Shown here: piece by piece, positions 18,286-26,176 of the stretch
Layout: each line of letters starts with the position of its first letter
Position numbering within the stretch: position 1 is the first letter of the stretch
From: Paenarthrobacter ilicis
GTDB lineage: Bacteria > Actinomycetota > Actinomycetes > Actinomycetales > Micrococcaceae
Length of the DNA: 64,000 nt
Assembly: GCF_016907545.1 (NCBI RefSeq)
Contig: NZ_JAFBCD010000001.1
Coordinates: 1,364,001 to 1,428,000 of the forward strand
Direction: 5' to 3'
Position numbers and translations under genes: made by a program
The notes under the pieces: model-generated
Told to the model about the DNA's origin: nothing
Databases searched by the model: none
What the model saw: only the letters and a program-made list of their open reading frames with translations

Positions 18286-19383
18286 ATGGCTTCGAATTAT
18301 GATGTGGTAATCGTTGGCGGGGGTATCGGAGGACTGTCACTGGCGGCAGCTTTGGCCGGCAAGTGCACGGTCGCGTTGGTGGAGGCCGAGCAATCCCTGG
18401 CGTTCCACACGTCCTCACGCTCCGCCCGGCAGCTGATACCCAGTTACGGCCCGCCCGTGGTCCAGGAACTCACTGTCCGGACATTGGAGCTGTTGGGTGA
18501 ACGCGATCTCCAGGCCCGGGAGCCCATCCTGACGCCCCGCGGTTTCATGCTGGTCGGCGACGAGGAGACAGTCCTGGCCGAGTCCAGCGGCAACATGCAC
18601 CCCATCTCCCACGCGGAAGCACTGCGACTGTGCCCGGCCTTGGATCCGGAATCCTTCACCGCAGCGGGGCTGGACGACGGGTCCTTCGGGTGCAACGCGC
18701 CCCTCCTCCTGGAAGAGCACCGGAGTTCCGCCGAAGCCGCAGGCGTGGACATCATCACCGGCGCCAGGGTCCACTCGGCACAGCGGCTGGGGAGTGGCTG
18801 GCAGGTGGGCGCCGGGACGGAAGCCTTCCAGTCCGCCGTCGTGGTTAACGCGGCCGGCGCCTGGGCGGACGAGTTGGCTGTGATCAGTGGCGTCGAAAAG
18901 CTGGGACTGCAGCCGTACCGGCGGACCGCCGCCGTGGTGAATGTGGACAACCCGTTATCCGCGGAAACGCCCATGGTGTGCGCCGCCGACGATTCCTTTT
19001 ACTTCCGGGCGGAGGGCAACCAAGTGTTGATTTCGCCGTCGGAATCCGTTCCCAGCGGCCCTGAGGACGCCAAACCGTATCCGGGCGACGTGGAGAAACT
19101 GGTCACGATGCTGAACGGGGTTACCACCCTGGGTATCGGCTCCGTGGATCATGCGTGGACTGGGCTCCGCACCGAGGCTGCGGATGGAATTCCGGTGGTG
19201 GGGTTCGACGCCGAGGCGCGCGGCTTCTTCTGGTTGGCCGGACAGGGCGGGTACGGATTCCAGACGTCCTCTGCGATAGCTGAGCTGGCGGCCCGCATCA
19301 TCCTGGACGACGTTCCGGAAGACAGTCCGGAATCCCGGACAGCGGAGCAGCTGGCAGCCATCCGTTGGTCCATCCGGCGCTGA
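18286..19383 (+). CDS. FAD-dependent amine/amino-acid oxidoreductase (DAO family)
   Basis: This 365-residue flavoprotein has an N-terminal dinucleotide fold (VVIVGGGIGGLSLAAALAG, residues 5-23), SSRSARQLIPSYG near residue 45, and a C-terminal FAD motif VGFDAEARGFFWLAGQGGYG, the layout of DAO-superfamily enzymes such as glycine/D-amino-acid oxidases and dehydrogenases. The substrate is not identifiable. ATG 18286 has CAGGAT (18274-18279) 6 nt upstream, so it is likely leaderless with its own promoter. Position after kbl, which makes glycine, invites a glycine-oxidising role, but hutI follows 11 bp later and may share the transcript. Confidence 0.85.
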   Translation: MASNYDVVIVGGGIGGLSLAAALAGKCTVALVEAEQSLAFHTSSRSARQLIPSYGPPVVQELTVRTLELLGERDLQAREPILTPRGFMLVGDEETVLAESSGNMHPISHAEALRLCPALDPESFTAAGLDDGSFGCNAPLLLEEHRSSAEAAGVDIITGARVHSAQRLGSGWQVGAGTEAFQSAVVVNAAGAWADELAVISGVEKLGLQPYRRTAAVVNVDNPLSAETPMVCAADDSFYFRAEGNQVLISPSESVPSGPEDAKPYPGDVEKLVTMLNGVTTLGIGSVDHAWTGLRTEAADGIPVVGFDAEARGFFWLAGQGGYGFQTSSAIAELAARIILDDVPEDSPESRTAEQLAAIRWSIRR

Positions 19384-19394
19384 ACAATAGGTTC

Positions 19395-20642
19395 ATGAGC
19401 GCAGAGAAGCGGAACAACGCCGGCAGCACCCTGATCACCAACATTGGTGAATTGATGACCCAGGACCTGGAACACCGGGTCATCAATGATGCGGCGATCG
19501 TGATCGATGGGGAACGGATCGCCTGGATCGGCTCCAGCCAGGACGCTCCTGCAGCCGATGACCGGGTTGACGCCGGCGGCCGGGCTGTCCTGCCCGGGTG
19601 GGTGGATTCGCACTCCCATCTGGTCTTCGCCGGTGACCGGACTGCGGAGTTTGAGGCCCGGATGGCAGGCCAAAGCTACAGTGCCGGTGGCATAGCAGTG
19701 ACCATGGGCGCTACCCGCAGCACCGGCGACCAAGAGCTGGCCACCTTGGTGCAGGAGCGCGTTGCGGAGGCCGTCCAGCAGGGCACCACCTACTTGGAAA
19801 CAAAAACCGGCTACGGGTTGGACGTGGACAACGAGGCCAGGAGTGCCCGGATCGCGGCCTCTGCTGTTGATGAGGTGACGTACCTTGGCGCGCATCTGGT
19901 GCCCAAGGGCATGGACCCGGAGAAGTACACAGACCTGGTGTGCGGCCCGATGCTGGACGCTGTCCTGCCGTACGTGCGCTGGGCGGACGTGTTCTGTGAG
20001 CAGGGCGCCTTCAATGAGGACCAGTCACGGCGCGTCCTGACGGCAGCCCGCGACGCCGGCCTGGGCCTGCGCGTCCACGGCAACCAGCTGGGCCCGGGCC
20101 CCGGCGTTGCTTTGGCGGTGGAGTTCGGAGCCGCAAGCGTTGACCACGTGAACTACCTTTCGGACCAGGATGTTGCCACGCTCGCGGGGACCTGGGAAGC
20201 CTGGGATCCTCAGATCGGCGCCGGAACCAAAGGAACGGTGGCAACCTGCCTCCCTGCCTGCGACCTGTCCACCCGCCAGCCCTTGGCGCCGGGCCGCAAA
20301 CTGCTCGACGCCGGAGTGCAGATAGCGTTGGCCGCCAACTGCAACCCCGGCACGTCTTACACCACATCCATGGCGTTCTGCGTCACCACCGCCGTACTGC
20401 AGATGCGCCTGAGCGTCCACGAGGCGGTCCGTGCGGCCACCTACGGCGGCGCCCTGGCGTTGGGCCGGGACACCGGAAAGGATTCCGACGGCGAACGCGC
20501 AGTCGGTTCGCTTATGGTGGGACACCGGGCAGATCTGCACATGCTGAAAGCGCCATCGGCAACACACTTGGCATACCGCCCCGGCGTCCCGCTCACCCAC
20601 TCCGTCTGGCGGGCAGGCATGCTCGTCGGTGACGCATCCTAA
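19395..20642 (+). CDS. hutI: Imidazolonepropionase
   Basis: The 415-residue amidohydrolase hydrolyses 4-imidazolone-5-propanoate to N-formimino-L-glutamate in histidine breakdown. Metal ligands are visible in DSHSHLVFAG (His73, His75). The substrate-binding segments TKTGYGLD, HGNQLGPG and NCNPGTSYT are those of HutI. I chose ATG 19395: AACAAT (19383-19388) sits 6 nt upstream, overlapping the previous stop, as in other leaderless starts here. No other hut gene is in the window. It ends at a strong terminator. Confidence 0.93.
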   Translation: MSAEKRNNAGSTLITNIGELMTQDLEHRVINDAAIVIDGERIAWIGSSQDAPAADDRVDAGGRAVLPGWVDSHSHLVFAGDRTAEFEARMAGQSYSAGGIAVTMGATRSTGDQELATLVQERVAEAVQQGTTYLETKTGYGLDVDNEARSARIAASAVDEVTYLGAHLVPKGMDPEKYTDLVCGPMLDAVLPYVRWADVFCEQGAFNEDQSRRVLTAARDAGLGLRVHGNQLGPGPGVALAVEFGAASVDHVNYLSDQDVATLAGTWEAWDPQIGAGTKGTVATCLPACDLSTRQPLAPGRKLLDAGVQIALAANCNPGTSYTTSMAFCVTTAVLQMRLSVHEAVRAATYGGALALGRDTGKDSDGERAVGSLMVGHRADLHMLKAPSATHLAYRPGVPLTHSVWRAGMLVGDAS

Positions 20643-20666
20643 GACACCCGAAACGCACCCAACTGG

Positions 20667-20705
20667 AGGGGGCGACGTTCATCCGTGAACGTCGCCCCCT
20701 TTTTT
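20667..20705 (+). terminator. Rho-independent terminator after hutI
   Basis: A perfect 15-bp stem (20667-20681 with 20686-20700) closes a four-base loop and is followed by TTTTT. It is one of the best terminators in the window. Confidence 0.95.
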
Positions 20706-20787
20706 GGAGTGAGTCCTGTTCCGGCTTTTATTCCGTTGCGGCCGGGCACCCCCGGACCAGCTCACCAGAATGATCCTTGTGAGATCG

Positions 20788-20831
20788 AAAATGATCGTTT
20801 AGTGTTTCTATAGATCAAAAAACGTCATTTT
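20788..20831 (+). promoter_or_regulatory. Inverted-repeat operator region before the SIS-ROK-PfkB-aldolase operon
   Basis: AT-rich boxes AAAATGATCGTTT (20788-20800) and AAAAAACGTCATTTT (20817-20831) are inverted relatives sharing the core AAAATGA-CGTTT, with TATAGA (about 20809) between them as a possible -10. The site lies 24 nt before the first gene. The DeoR regulator at the operon's end is the likely binder. Confidence 0.6.
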
Positions 20832-20854
20832 GCTGCAGAAATGGGAAGTACACG

Positions 20855-21772
20855 ATGAGTGAGAATACACAGGGCGCCTTCATGGAGGAAGAGCTGCTCT
20901 CCCAGCCGGACGTCTGGCAGCGCGCCGTAGCGCAAGCCAGGAGCGAGCACTTGCTCCCCGCAGACGGCAAGCGTATTGCCGTGATTGGTTGCGGTACCTC
21001 CTGGTTCATGGCCCAGAGCTACGCGGCCGCCCGCGAATCGGCCGGCAAAGGCGTGACCGACGCCTTCGCGGCGTCGGAAGCCTTCCTGAATGCCAACAGT
21101 CCCGAGCGCCAGTACGACGCCGTTGTTGCGATCACCCGTTCCGGCACCACCACTGAGGTGCTGGAGGTCCTGGCCGACTTGAAGGGGATTGTCACCACCA
21201 TTGCCATCATTGGCGACACGGAATCGCCGATCATTGATGTGGCTGACCTGGTGATCGGCCTTCCGTATGCCGATGAGCGTTCGGTGGTGCAGACCCGTTT
21301 TGCCACCACTGCACTGGTGTACCTCCTCACCAGCCTGGGAGTGGACATGGACCAGGCCATCGAGGATGCCCGCGGGGCCGTTGTTGCACCCGTCCCGCAG
21401 GAGCTCCTGGATGCTGAGCAGTTCACGTTCCTGGGTACCGGCTGGACCGTTGGGCTGGCCCACGAAGCCGGCCTGAAGATGCGTGAAGCCGTGCAGGGCT
21501 GGACCGAGTCCTACCCCGCCAAGGAGTACCGTCACGGCCCCATCTCCATCGCCGCCCCCGGCCGCGTCACGTGGTTGTTTGGTTCCCAGCCCGAGGGCTT
21601 GGAAGAAGATATGGCCGTCACCGGTGCGGCCTACATCCATACCGACAAGCACCCCCTGGCAGAGCTCGCCCGGGTCCACAGGGTGACCCTGGAGCGGGCA
21701 CGCGCACGTGGACTCAATCCTGATCTTCCCAGGAACCTTACGCGCTCCGTCATTCTCGATCCCACTGCCTAG
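20855..21772 (+). CDS. SIS-domain sugar-phosphate isomerase/deaminase (AgaS-like)
   Basis: The 305-residue protein has two SIS modules: IAVIGCGTSWFMAQSYAAA (about 46-64) and ITRSGTTTEVLEVL (about 93-106), then FLGTGWTVGLAHEAGLKMRE and YPAKEYRHGP, as in the isomerase half of GlmS and in AgaS. AgaS acts on galactosamine-6-phosphate, giving tagatose-6-phosphate and ammonia. Downstream ROK kinase, LacC-like kinase and class II aldolase genes fit that route. ATG 20855 follows GGGAAG. The exact hexose is inferred from context only; a glucosamine- or fructosamine-type substrate remains possible. Confidence 0.8.
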   Translation: MSENTQGAFMEEELLSQPDVWQRAVAQARSEHLLPADGKRIAVIGCGTSWFMAQSYAAARESAGKGVTDAFAASEAFLNANSPERQYDAVVAITRSGTTTEVLEVLADLKGIVTTIAIIGDTESPIIDVADLVIGLPYADERSVVQTRFATTALVYLLTSLGVDMDQAIEDARGAVVAPVPQELLDAEQFTFLGTGWTVGLAHEAGLKMREAVQGWTESYPAKEYRHGPISIAAPGRVTWLFGSQPEGLEEDMAVTGAAYIHTDKHPLAELARVHRVTLERARARGLNPDLPRNLTRSVILDPTA

Positions 21773-21780
21773 GCACAGCC

Positions 21781-22770
21781 ATGATTCTCGGGGAGGCGGC
21801 CGCTCCGGTGCTGTCCTTCGATGTGGGCGGTACGGACATCAAAGCCGGACTGGTGGACGCCGCAGGCACCGTCCTGGGCATGCGTCGGGTGCCCACGCCG
21901 CTGGACCCGGCCAAACCGGGCGACGCGATCCTTGACCGGGTGACGGAGTTGGCACGCGAGTTGGCCGCAGCGTATCCCGATGCTCCGCCCAAGGCAGCAG
22001 GAATCATTGTGCCGGGCATCGTGGATTCCGTGGCCGGTATAGGTGTTTACTCGGCCAACCTTGGATGGCGCAACTATCCCTTTACTGCCGAGGCTGAGAA
22101 GCGTTTGGGCATCCCCGTTGCTTTCGACCATGACGTCCGCTCCGCAGCCGCGGTGGAACACACCGTTGGCGGATCGCGGGAATTCAACGACGTAGTGGTC
22201 ATGGTGGTAGGCACGGGGATCGCAGCCGCTGTCTTCTCCGGCGGCAAGGCAGTCACCGCCGGAGGCTTTGCCGGCGAGCTGGGCCACGCCCAGGTTCCGG
22301 ATCCGGATGCCGCCCCCGGAAGCGCCGGCTCCACCATCCTGGAAGCCGTGGGCTCGGCGGGAGCGATCGCCAAACGGTACGCCCGCGCCTCCGGAAACCG
22401 GGTCAACGGTGCCCGGGGTGTGCTGATCCGGGCCAAGGAAGGTGACGCCCTTGCGGCCGCCGTGTGGTCCGATGCCGTGAACGCACTGGCTTTCACCATC
22501 TGCCAGTGCGTGAACATCATCGGCACCGAGGCCGTGGTGATCGGTGGGGGACTGGCTGAAGCAGGTGAAGACCTTCTGGGCCCACTCCGCGCACGCGTGG
22601 AGGACATGCTGGACTTTCAACGCCGGCCCCAACTGGTCCGTGCCGAACTGGGCCAGGACGCAGGCCTCCTCGGCGCGGCCTGCAACGCCCGAGCACTCCT
22701 GAAGACCAGTGCGCTCCTGAAGACCAGTGCACTTCCGAAGACCAGCGCAATCCAGGAGGTCAGGCCATGA
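21781..22770 (+). CDS. ROK-family sugar kinase lacking the usual zinc motif
   Basis: The 329-residue ROK protein has an N-terminal phosphate loop (SFDVGGTDIKAGLVD), catalytic Asp in VAFDHDVRSAA, and MVVGTGIAAAVFSGGK. It has no DNA-binding domain, so it is a kinase, probably of the hexose or amino sugar used by this operon. The family's zinc site (CxCGxxGCxE after ELGH) is absent: ELGHAQVPDPDAAPGSAG contains no Cys. The tail holds three hexapeptides of LLKTSA type from an 18-bp tandem repeat (22693-22746). Its last four bases overlap the next gene. Confidence 0.85.
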   Translation: MILGEAAAPVLSFDVGGTDIKAGLVDAAGTVLGMRRVPTPLDPAKPGDAILDRVTELARELAAAYPDAPPKAAGIIVPGIVDSVAGIGVYSANLGWRNYPFTAEAEKRLGIPVAFDHDVRSAAAVEHTVGGSREFNDVVVMVVGTGIAAAVFSGGKAVTAGGFAGELGHAQVPDPDAAPGSAGSTILEAVGSAGAIAKRYARASGNRVNGARGVLIRAKEGDALAAAVWSDAVNALAFTICQCVNIIGTEAVVIGGGLAEAGEDLLGPLRARVEDMLDFQRRPQLVRAELGQDAGLLGAACNARALLKTSALLKTSALPKTSAIQEVRP

Positions 22771-23735
22771 AGCGAGCCAACGTCAACCGCATCATCACCG
22801 TGACAGCCAACCCGGCCATCGACATGACCTACACCGTCCATGGCATCACCGAGGGTGCCAGCCACCGGGTTCCCACGCCCATCAGCCGGGCGGGGGGCAA
22901 AGGAATCAACGTTGCCCGGGTGACCCATCAGCTGGGGTACCCCGTCCTGGCCATTGCCCCCACCGGAGGAGCGGCCGGCCAAACCCTGGCCGCCGAGCTC
23001 TGGACCAGCGGCGTACCCCACACCCTGGTGGGAGTAGCGGCAGAGACACGGCGCAGCATCGCTTTGGTGGACACCGTGGCGGGCGAGACTTCCATTTTCA
23101 ACGAGGAAGGCCAGGCGCTCCTTCCCGACGATTGGCGCAGCCTACGGTCAGCCGTGCTGGAAGCCGTTCGTGGAAACCCCAGCCTTCCTGCTTCCGTGCT
23201 GGTGGGTTCCGGCAGCCTGCCGCCGGACGCACCGGCGGACTTCTACCCAGAGCTGGTCCGGGTTGCCCACGACGCCGGGATCCCGGCCATCATCGACACG
23301 TCAGGTCCGGGGATCATCGCCGCAGCCCGGGCGGGGGCCGACATCCTCAAACCCAATCACCACGAACTCGCCGAAGCGACAGGTGAGGACAGCATCGAAG
23401 CCGCCGCCCGATCCCTCCTGGCCATGGGTGCGCGGACAGTCCTGGTCAGCGCCGGCGCTGACGGCATGCTCGCTTTCGATCACGCGGCTCCGGGCGGTTA
23501 CTGGAGCGCACGGTTGCCGGAGGCCCTCAGCGGTAACCCCACCGGGGCGGGCGACGCCGGTGTGGCGGCTGCCGCCGTCGCGCTCGCCGAAGGCGTCAAC
23601 GAACCCCGTGAGATCCTGCGCCGGGCCACCGCTTGGTCCGCGGCGGCGGTGCTGATGCCCGCCGCCGGAGAAATTTCCCCACGCTACCAGGAGCTGCAGG
23701 AGCAGCTGGTCATGACTTGGAAGGAGACGCCATGA
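22767..23735 (+). CDS. PfkB/1-phosphofructokinase-family kinase (tagatose-6-phosphate kinase-like)
   Basis: The 322-residue ribokinase-fold enzyme has the family signatures RAGGKGINVARV (about 41-52) and NPTGAGDAG with catalytic Asp263. Members of this branch (FruK, PfkB, LacC) phosphorylate fructose-1-phosphate, fructose-6-phosphate or tagatose-6-phosphate. Position between an AgaS-like isomerase and a class II aldolase favours tagatose-6-phosphate, giving the 1,6-bisphosphate. ATG 22767 overlaps the ROK stop (ATGA) and has AGGAGG at good spacing within the ROK tail. Confidence 0.88.
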   Translation: MKRANVNRIITVTANPAIDMTYTVHGITEGASHRVPTPISRAGGKGINVARVTHQLGYPVLAIAPTGGAAGQTLAAELWTSGVPHTLVGVAAETRRSIALVDTVAGETSIFNEEGQALLPDDWRSLRSAVLEAVRGNPSLPASVLVGSGSLPPDAPADFYPELVRVAHDAGIPAIIDTSGPGIIAAARAGADILKPNHHELAEATGEDSIEAAARSLLAMGARTVLVSAGADGMLAFDHAAPGGYWSARLPEALSGNPTGAGDAGVAAAAVALAEGVNEPREILRRATAWSAAAVLMPAAGEISPRYQELQEQLVMTWKETP

Positions 23736-24571
23736 CGTTGGTCAACACCCGCGAACTGATGGAGCTGGCCGAGGCGAACGGTACGGGCCAAGGAGCCTTC
23801 AACATCATCCACCTGGAGACCGCCGAAGGCCTGGTGGCAGGAGCCGAGGCGGCAGGAGTTCCTTTGATCCTGCAGATTTCGGAAAATTGCGCCAAGTACC
23901 ACGGCGGACTTAAAGCAGTGTCCTTGGCGGCGCTTGCTGTGGCGGAATCAGCCGCAGTGCCGGTTGCGTTGCATCTGGACCATGCAGAGTCGGAGGAACT
24001 GGCCCTGGCTGCTGTTGACCTGGGTTTCGGGTCGGTGATGTACGACGGCGCGCACTTGCCCTACGCGGAGAACGTCGAAGCCACCCGGCGCGTTGCCGCC
24101 TACGCGCACTCGCGCGGCGTGTACGTGGAGGCCGAACTCGGCAAGTTGGGCGGGAAAGACGGCGCGCATGCCCCTGGAGTCCGGACGGACCCCGGGGAAG
24201 CGGAAGCGTTCATGGACGCCACGGGTGTGGACGCACTGGCCGTGGCGGTGGGGTCCTCGCACGCCATGACGGAGCGGAGTGCGGCTTTGGACCTTGAGCT
24301 GATTACGAAACTGAAGGCCGCAGTGCTAAAACCCTTGGTGCTGCATGGGTCCTCGGGTGTCACGGACGAAATGCTCGTAGCTGCTATTGGCGCGGGTATG
24401 ACTAAAATCAACGTATCCACACATTTGAACGGGTTCTTTACCCGCGCCGTCCGTGAGTACCTCGATACCAACCCTGCAGTGGTGGATTCCCGGAAGTACA
24501 TCAAGGCCGGCCGGGATGCCCTGGTGCTGGAGTCCGCACGTATGCTGACGCTGTTCGCCAAAGCGAAATAG
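23732..24571 (+). CDS. Class II ketose-bisphosphate aldolase (GatY/KbaY-like)
   Basis: The 279-residue zinc aldolase has Asp83-His84 in HLDHAESEEL (catalytic Asp and zinc ligand), VEAELGKLGGKDG, VAVGSSHA and LHGSSGVTDE, all typical of class II FBP/tagatose-bisphosphate aldolases. It would split the bisphosphate made by the preceding kinase into DHAP and glyceraldehyde-3-phosphate. ATG 23732 overlaps the previous stop by 4 nt. The short length matches the GatY/KbaY/YdjI group rather than the ~340-residue FbaA enzymes. Confidence 0.9.
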   Translation: MTLVNTRELMELAEANGTGQGAFNIIHLETAEGLVAGAEAAGVPLILQISENCAKYHGGLKAVSLAALAVAESAAVPVALHLDHAESEELALAAVDLGFGSVMYDGAHLPYAENVEATRRVAAYAHSRGVYVEAELGKLGGKDGAHAPGVRTDPGEAEAFMDATGVDALAVAVGSSHAMTERSAALDLELITKLKAAVLKPLVLHGSSGVTDEMLVAAIGAGMTKINVSTHLNGFFTRAVREYLDTNPAVVDSRKYIKAGRDALVLESARMLTLFAKAK

Positions 24572-24595
24572 CGTCAAACCCGCGAAAGGCTCGTC

Positions 24596-25387
24596 ATGAC
24601 CCGCACCGATCGGCTGACCGCCATCCTTGATCTCCTGGCCGAGTCCGGCCGGGTGGACGTGGAGGACATCGTGACGCGCCTGGGCGTGTCGCCGGCCACG
24701 GCCCGCAGGGACTTGGACAGTCTTGCCAAGCAACGCCTTCTGAGCCGGACCCGGGGCGGGGCAACCACGGGATCTGTTGCCTACGACCTTCCCGGTCGTT
24801 ACAACCGGGACGACCACGCCGCCGCCAAACAGGACATTGCCGCAGCTGCTTCTGCCCTGATCAAGCCGGGTGCCGTGATCGGACTCAGCGGTGGAACCAC
24901 CAACACCGCGTTGGCCCAGCTCCTGTCCACGCGCGAGGACCTCAACGCGCCCTCGAACAGGCCCACGCTCACGGTGGTGACGAATGCCATTAACATTGCC
25001 TCCCAGCTGGCGGTCCGTCCCAACATCAAGATCATGGTCACTGGCGGGATCCTGAATCCGCGCTCCTACGAACTGGTGGGTCCCTACACCGACGTCATCA
25101 TGCAGAAAGTGGCGCTGGACATCGCGTTCATCGGCGTGAACGGAGTGGATCCGGAGCTGGGCCCCACCATTACCGATGAAGGCGAAGCCATGGTCAACAC
25201 AGTGATGGCCCGCCGCGCCACGGAATCCTATGTGGTGGCGGACTCGTCCAAGGTAGGGCGGCGGTCCTTCGCGGCTATGTCGGGATACGACTTCCGGCAC
25301 CTGATTACGGACTCCGGAATCAGCGCCGAGCACAAGGCCGCATTTGAGGCTGCAGGCACGGAAGTAACCGTAGCCCAGCCCAGCTGA
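24596..25387 (+). CDS. DeoR-family regulator of the amino-sugar operon
   Basis: The 263-residue protein has an N-terminal DeoR winged helix (RTDRLTAILDLLAESGRVDV and VSPATARRDLDSLAKQRLL) and a C-terminal DeoR sugar-phosphate sensor (about 80-240; GLSGGTTNTALAQLL, FIGVNGVDPELG). It closes the five-gene operon, 24 nt after the aldolase. DeoR proteins such as AgaR repress amino-sugar operons and are released by a phosphorylated sugar. The inverted boxes at 20788-20831 are the likely operator. Confidence 0.92.
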   Translation: MTRTDRLTAILDLLAESGRVDVEDIVTRLGVSPATARRDLDSLAKQRLLSRTRGGATTGSVAYDLPGRYNRDDHAAAKQDIAAAASALIKPGAVIGLSGGTTNTALAQLLSTREDLNAPSNRPTLTVVTNAINIASQLAVRPNIKIMVTGGILNPRSYELVGPYTDVIMQKVALDIAFIGVNGVDPELGPTITDEGEAMVNTVMARRATESYVVADSSKVGRRSFAAMSGYDFRHLITDSGISAEHKAAFEAAGTEVTVAQPS

Positions 25388-25433
25388 TGCCCGGGCGAGC
25401 GATGCCGTTCTTGCTAACCGAAAGCGCGCTTCG

Positions 25434-26114
25434 CTAGAACGTCATCCGTGGGGCATCCAGTACGGAATCGTCAACGTCCCGGGGCGCCCACTGGCTGAAC
25501 GGGGTATCGAGGCTGTACCGGCCGCCGTCGTTCCTTATCAACGTACGCAACTCGGCGTTGTCAGGGTTGTTCAGCGACTCGAAGTACTCCACGGTCCAGT
25601 GGAACCAGCGCATGCAGAACAAACGCATGGTCAGTCCGTGGGTCACCAGCAACGTGTTCTGCGGATAGTCCGGTTTCTGCCAGTGCCGGTACAGGGTCTC
25701 CATGAAAGAGGAGACGCGGTCGTAGACATCCGAGCCGGACTCGCCCTCGCGGAAGCGGTAGAAGAAGTGGCCGTAGAGGTTGCGCAGGTCCTGCTGTGCC
25801 TGGATGTCGCCGGCGATCTGGAAGTTGGCCCAGTCCTGTTCGCGCAGCCGGGGCTCTTCAATGACCCGCTGGACCGCGTCCCCCAGGTCCAGGGCTTCCA
25901 GCGTTTGGTAGGCACGCAGATAAGGCGAAACGTAGACGCATACCTGTTCGCCATCGAGCTTGCGCCGAAGCTCCCGGCCCGCCACCCGTGCCTGTTCCAC
26001 ACCCAGATCGGTCAGCGGGATCCTGTAGTCCGGGACCCAGTTGTAGATGGACGTGTCGGCGTTGGCGGCAGATTGGCCATGCCTGATCATGAAGATTTTC
26101 TCCGGGGAACCCAT
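25434..26114 (-). CDS. Histidine phosphatase (phosphoglycerate mutase-like) family protein
   Basis: The 226-residue protein opens IFMIRHGQSAANAD, the RHG catalytic motif of the histidine phosphatase superfamily, and has LLVTHGLTMR, which supplies the second histidine. The spacing and YVSPYLRAYQTLE resemble eukaryote-like/fungal phosphoglycerate mutase-type phosphatases; the substrate is unknown. ATG 26114 is preceded at 7 nt by TATGCT, fitting a leaderless start. An alternative ATG at 26126 adds four residues and has GGGAGA about 9-10 nt upstream. It is divergent from the CPBP gene and converges on the DeoR gene. Confidence 0.85.
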   Translation of the reverse strand: MGSPEKIFMIRHGQSAANADTSIYNWVPDYRIPLTDLGVEQARVAGRELRRKLDGEQVCVYVSPYLRAYQTLEALDLGDAVQRVIEEPRLREQDWANFQIAGDIQAQQDLRNLYGHFFYRFREGESGSDVYDRVSSFMETLYRHWQKPDYPQNTLLVTHGLTMRLFCMRWFHWTVEYFESLNNPDNAELRTLIRNDGGRYSLDTPFSQWAPRDVDDSVLDAPRMTF

Positions 26115-26176
26115 CCCACCAAGCATAGGGCGGTGTCTCCCGGCAAAGTGGCAGGAACTGCGGGCAAGATAGGAAC

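Noticed and set aside
25388..25433. Terminator between the DeoR regulator and the phosphatase gene
   Set aside because: Only short, imperfect pairing is visible in the 46-bp gap.
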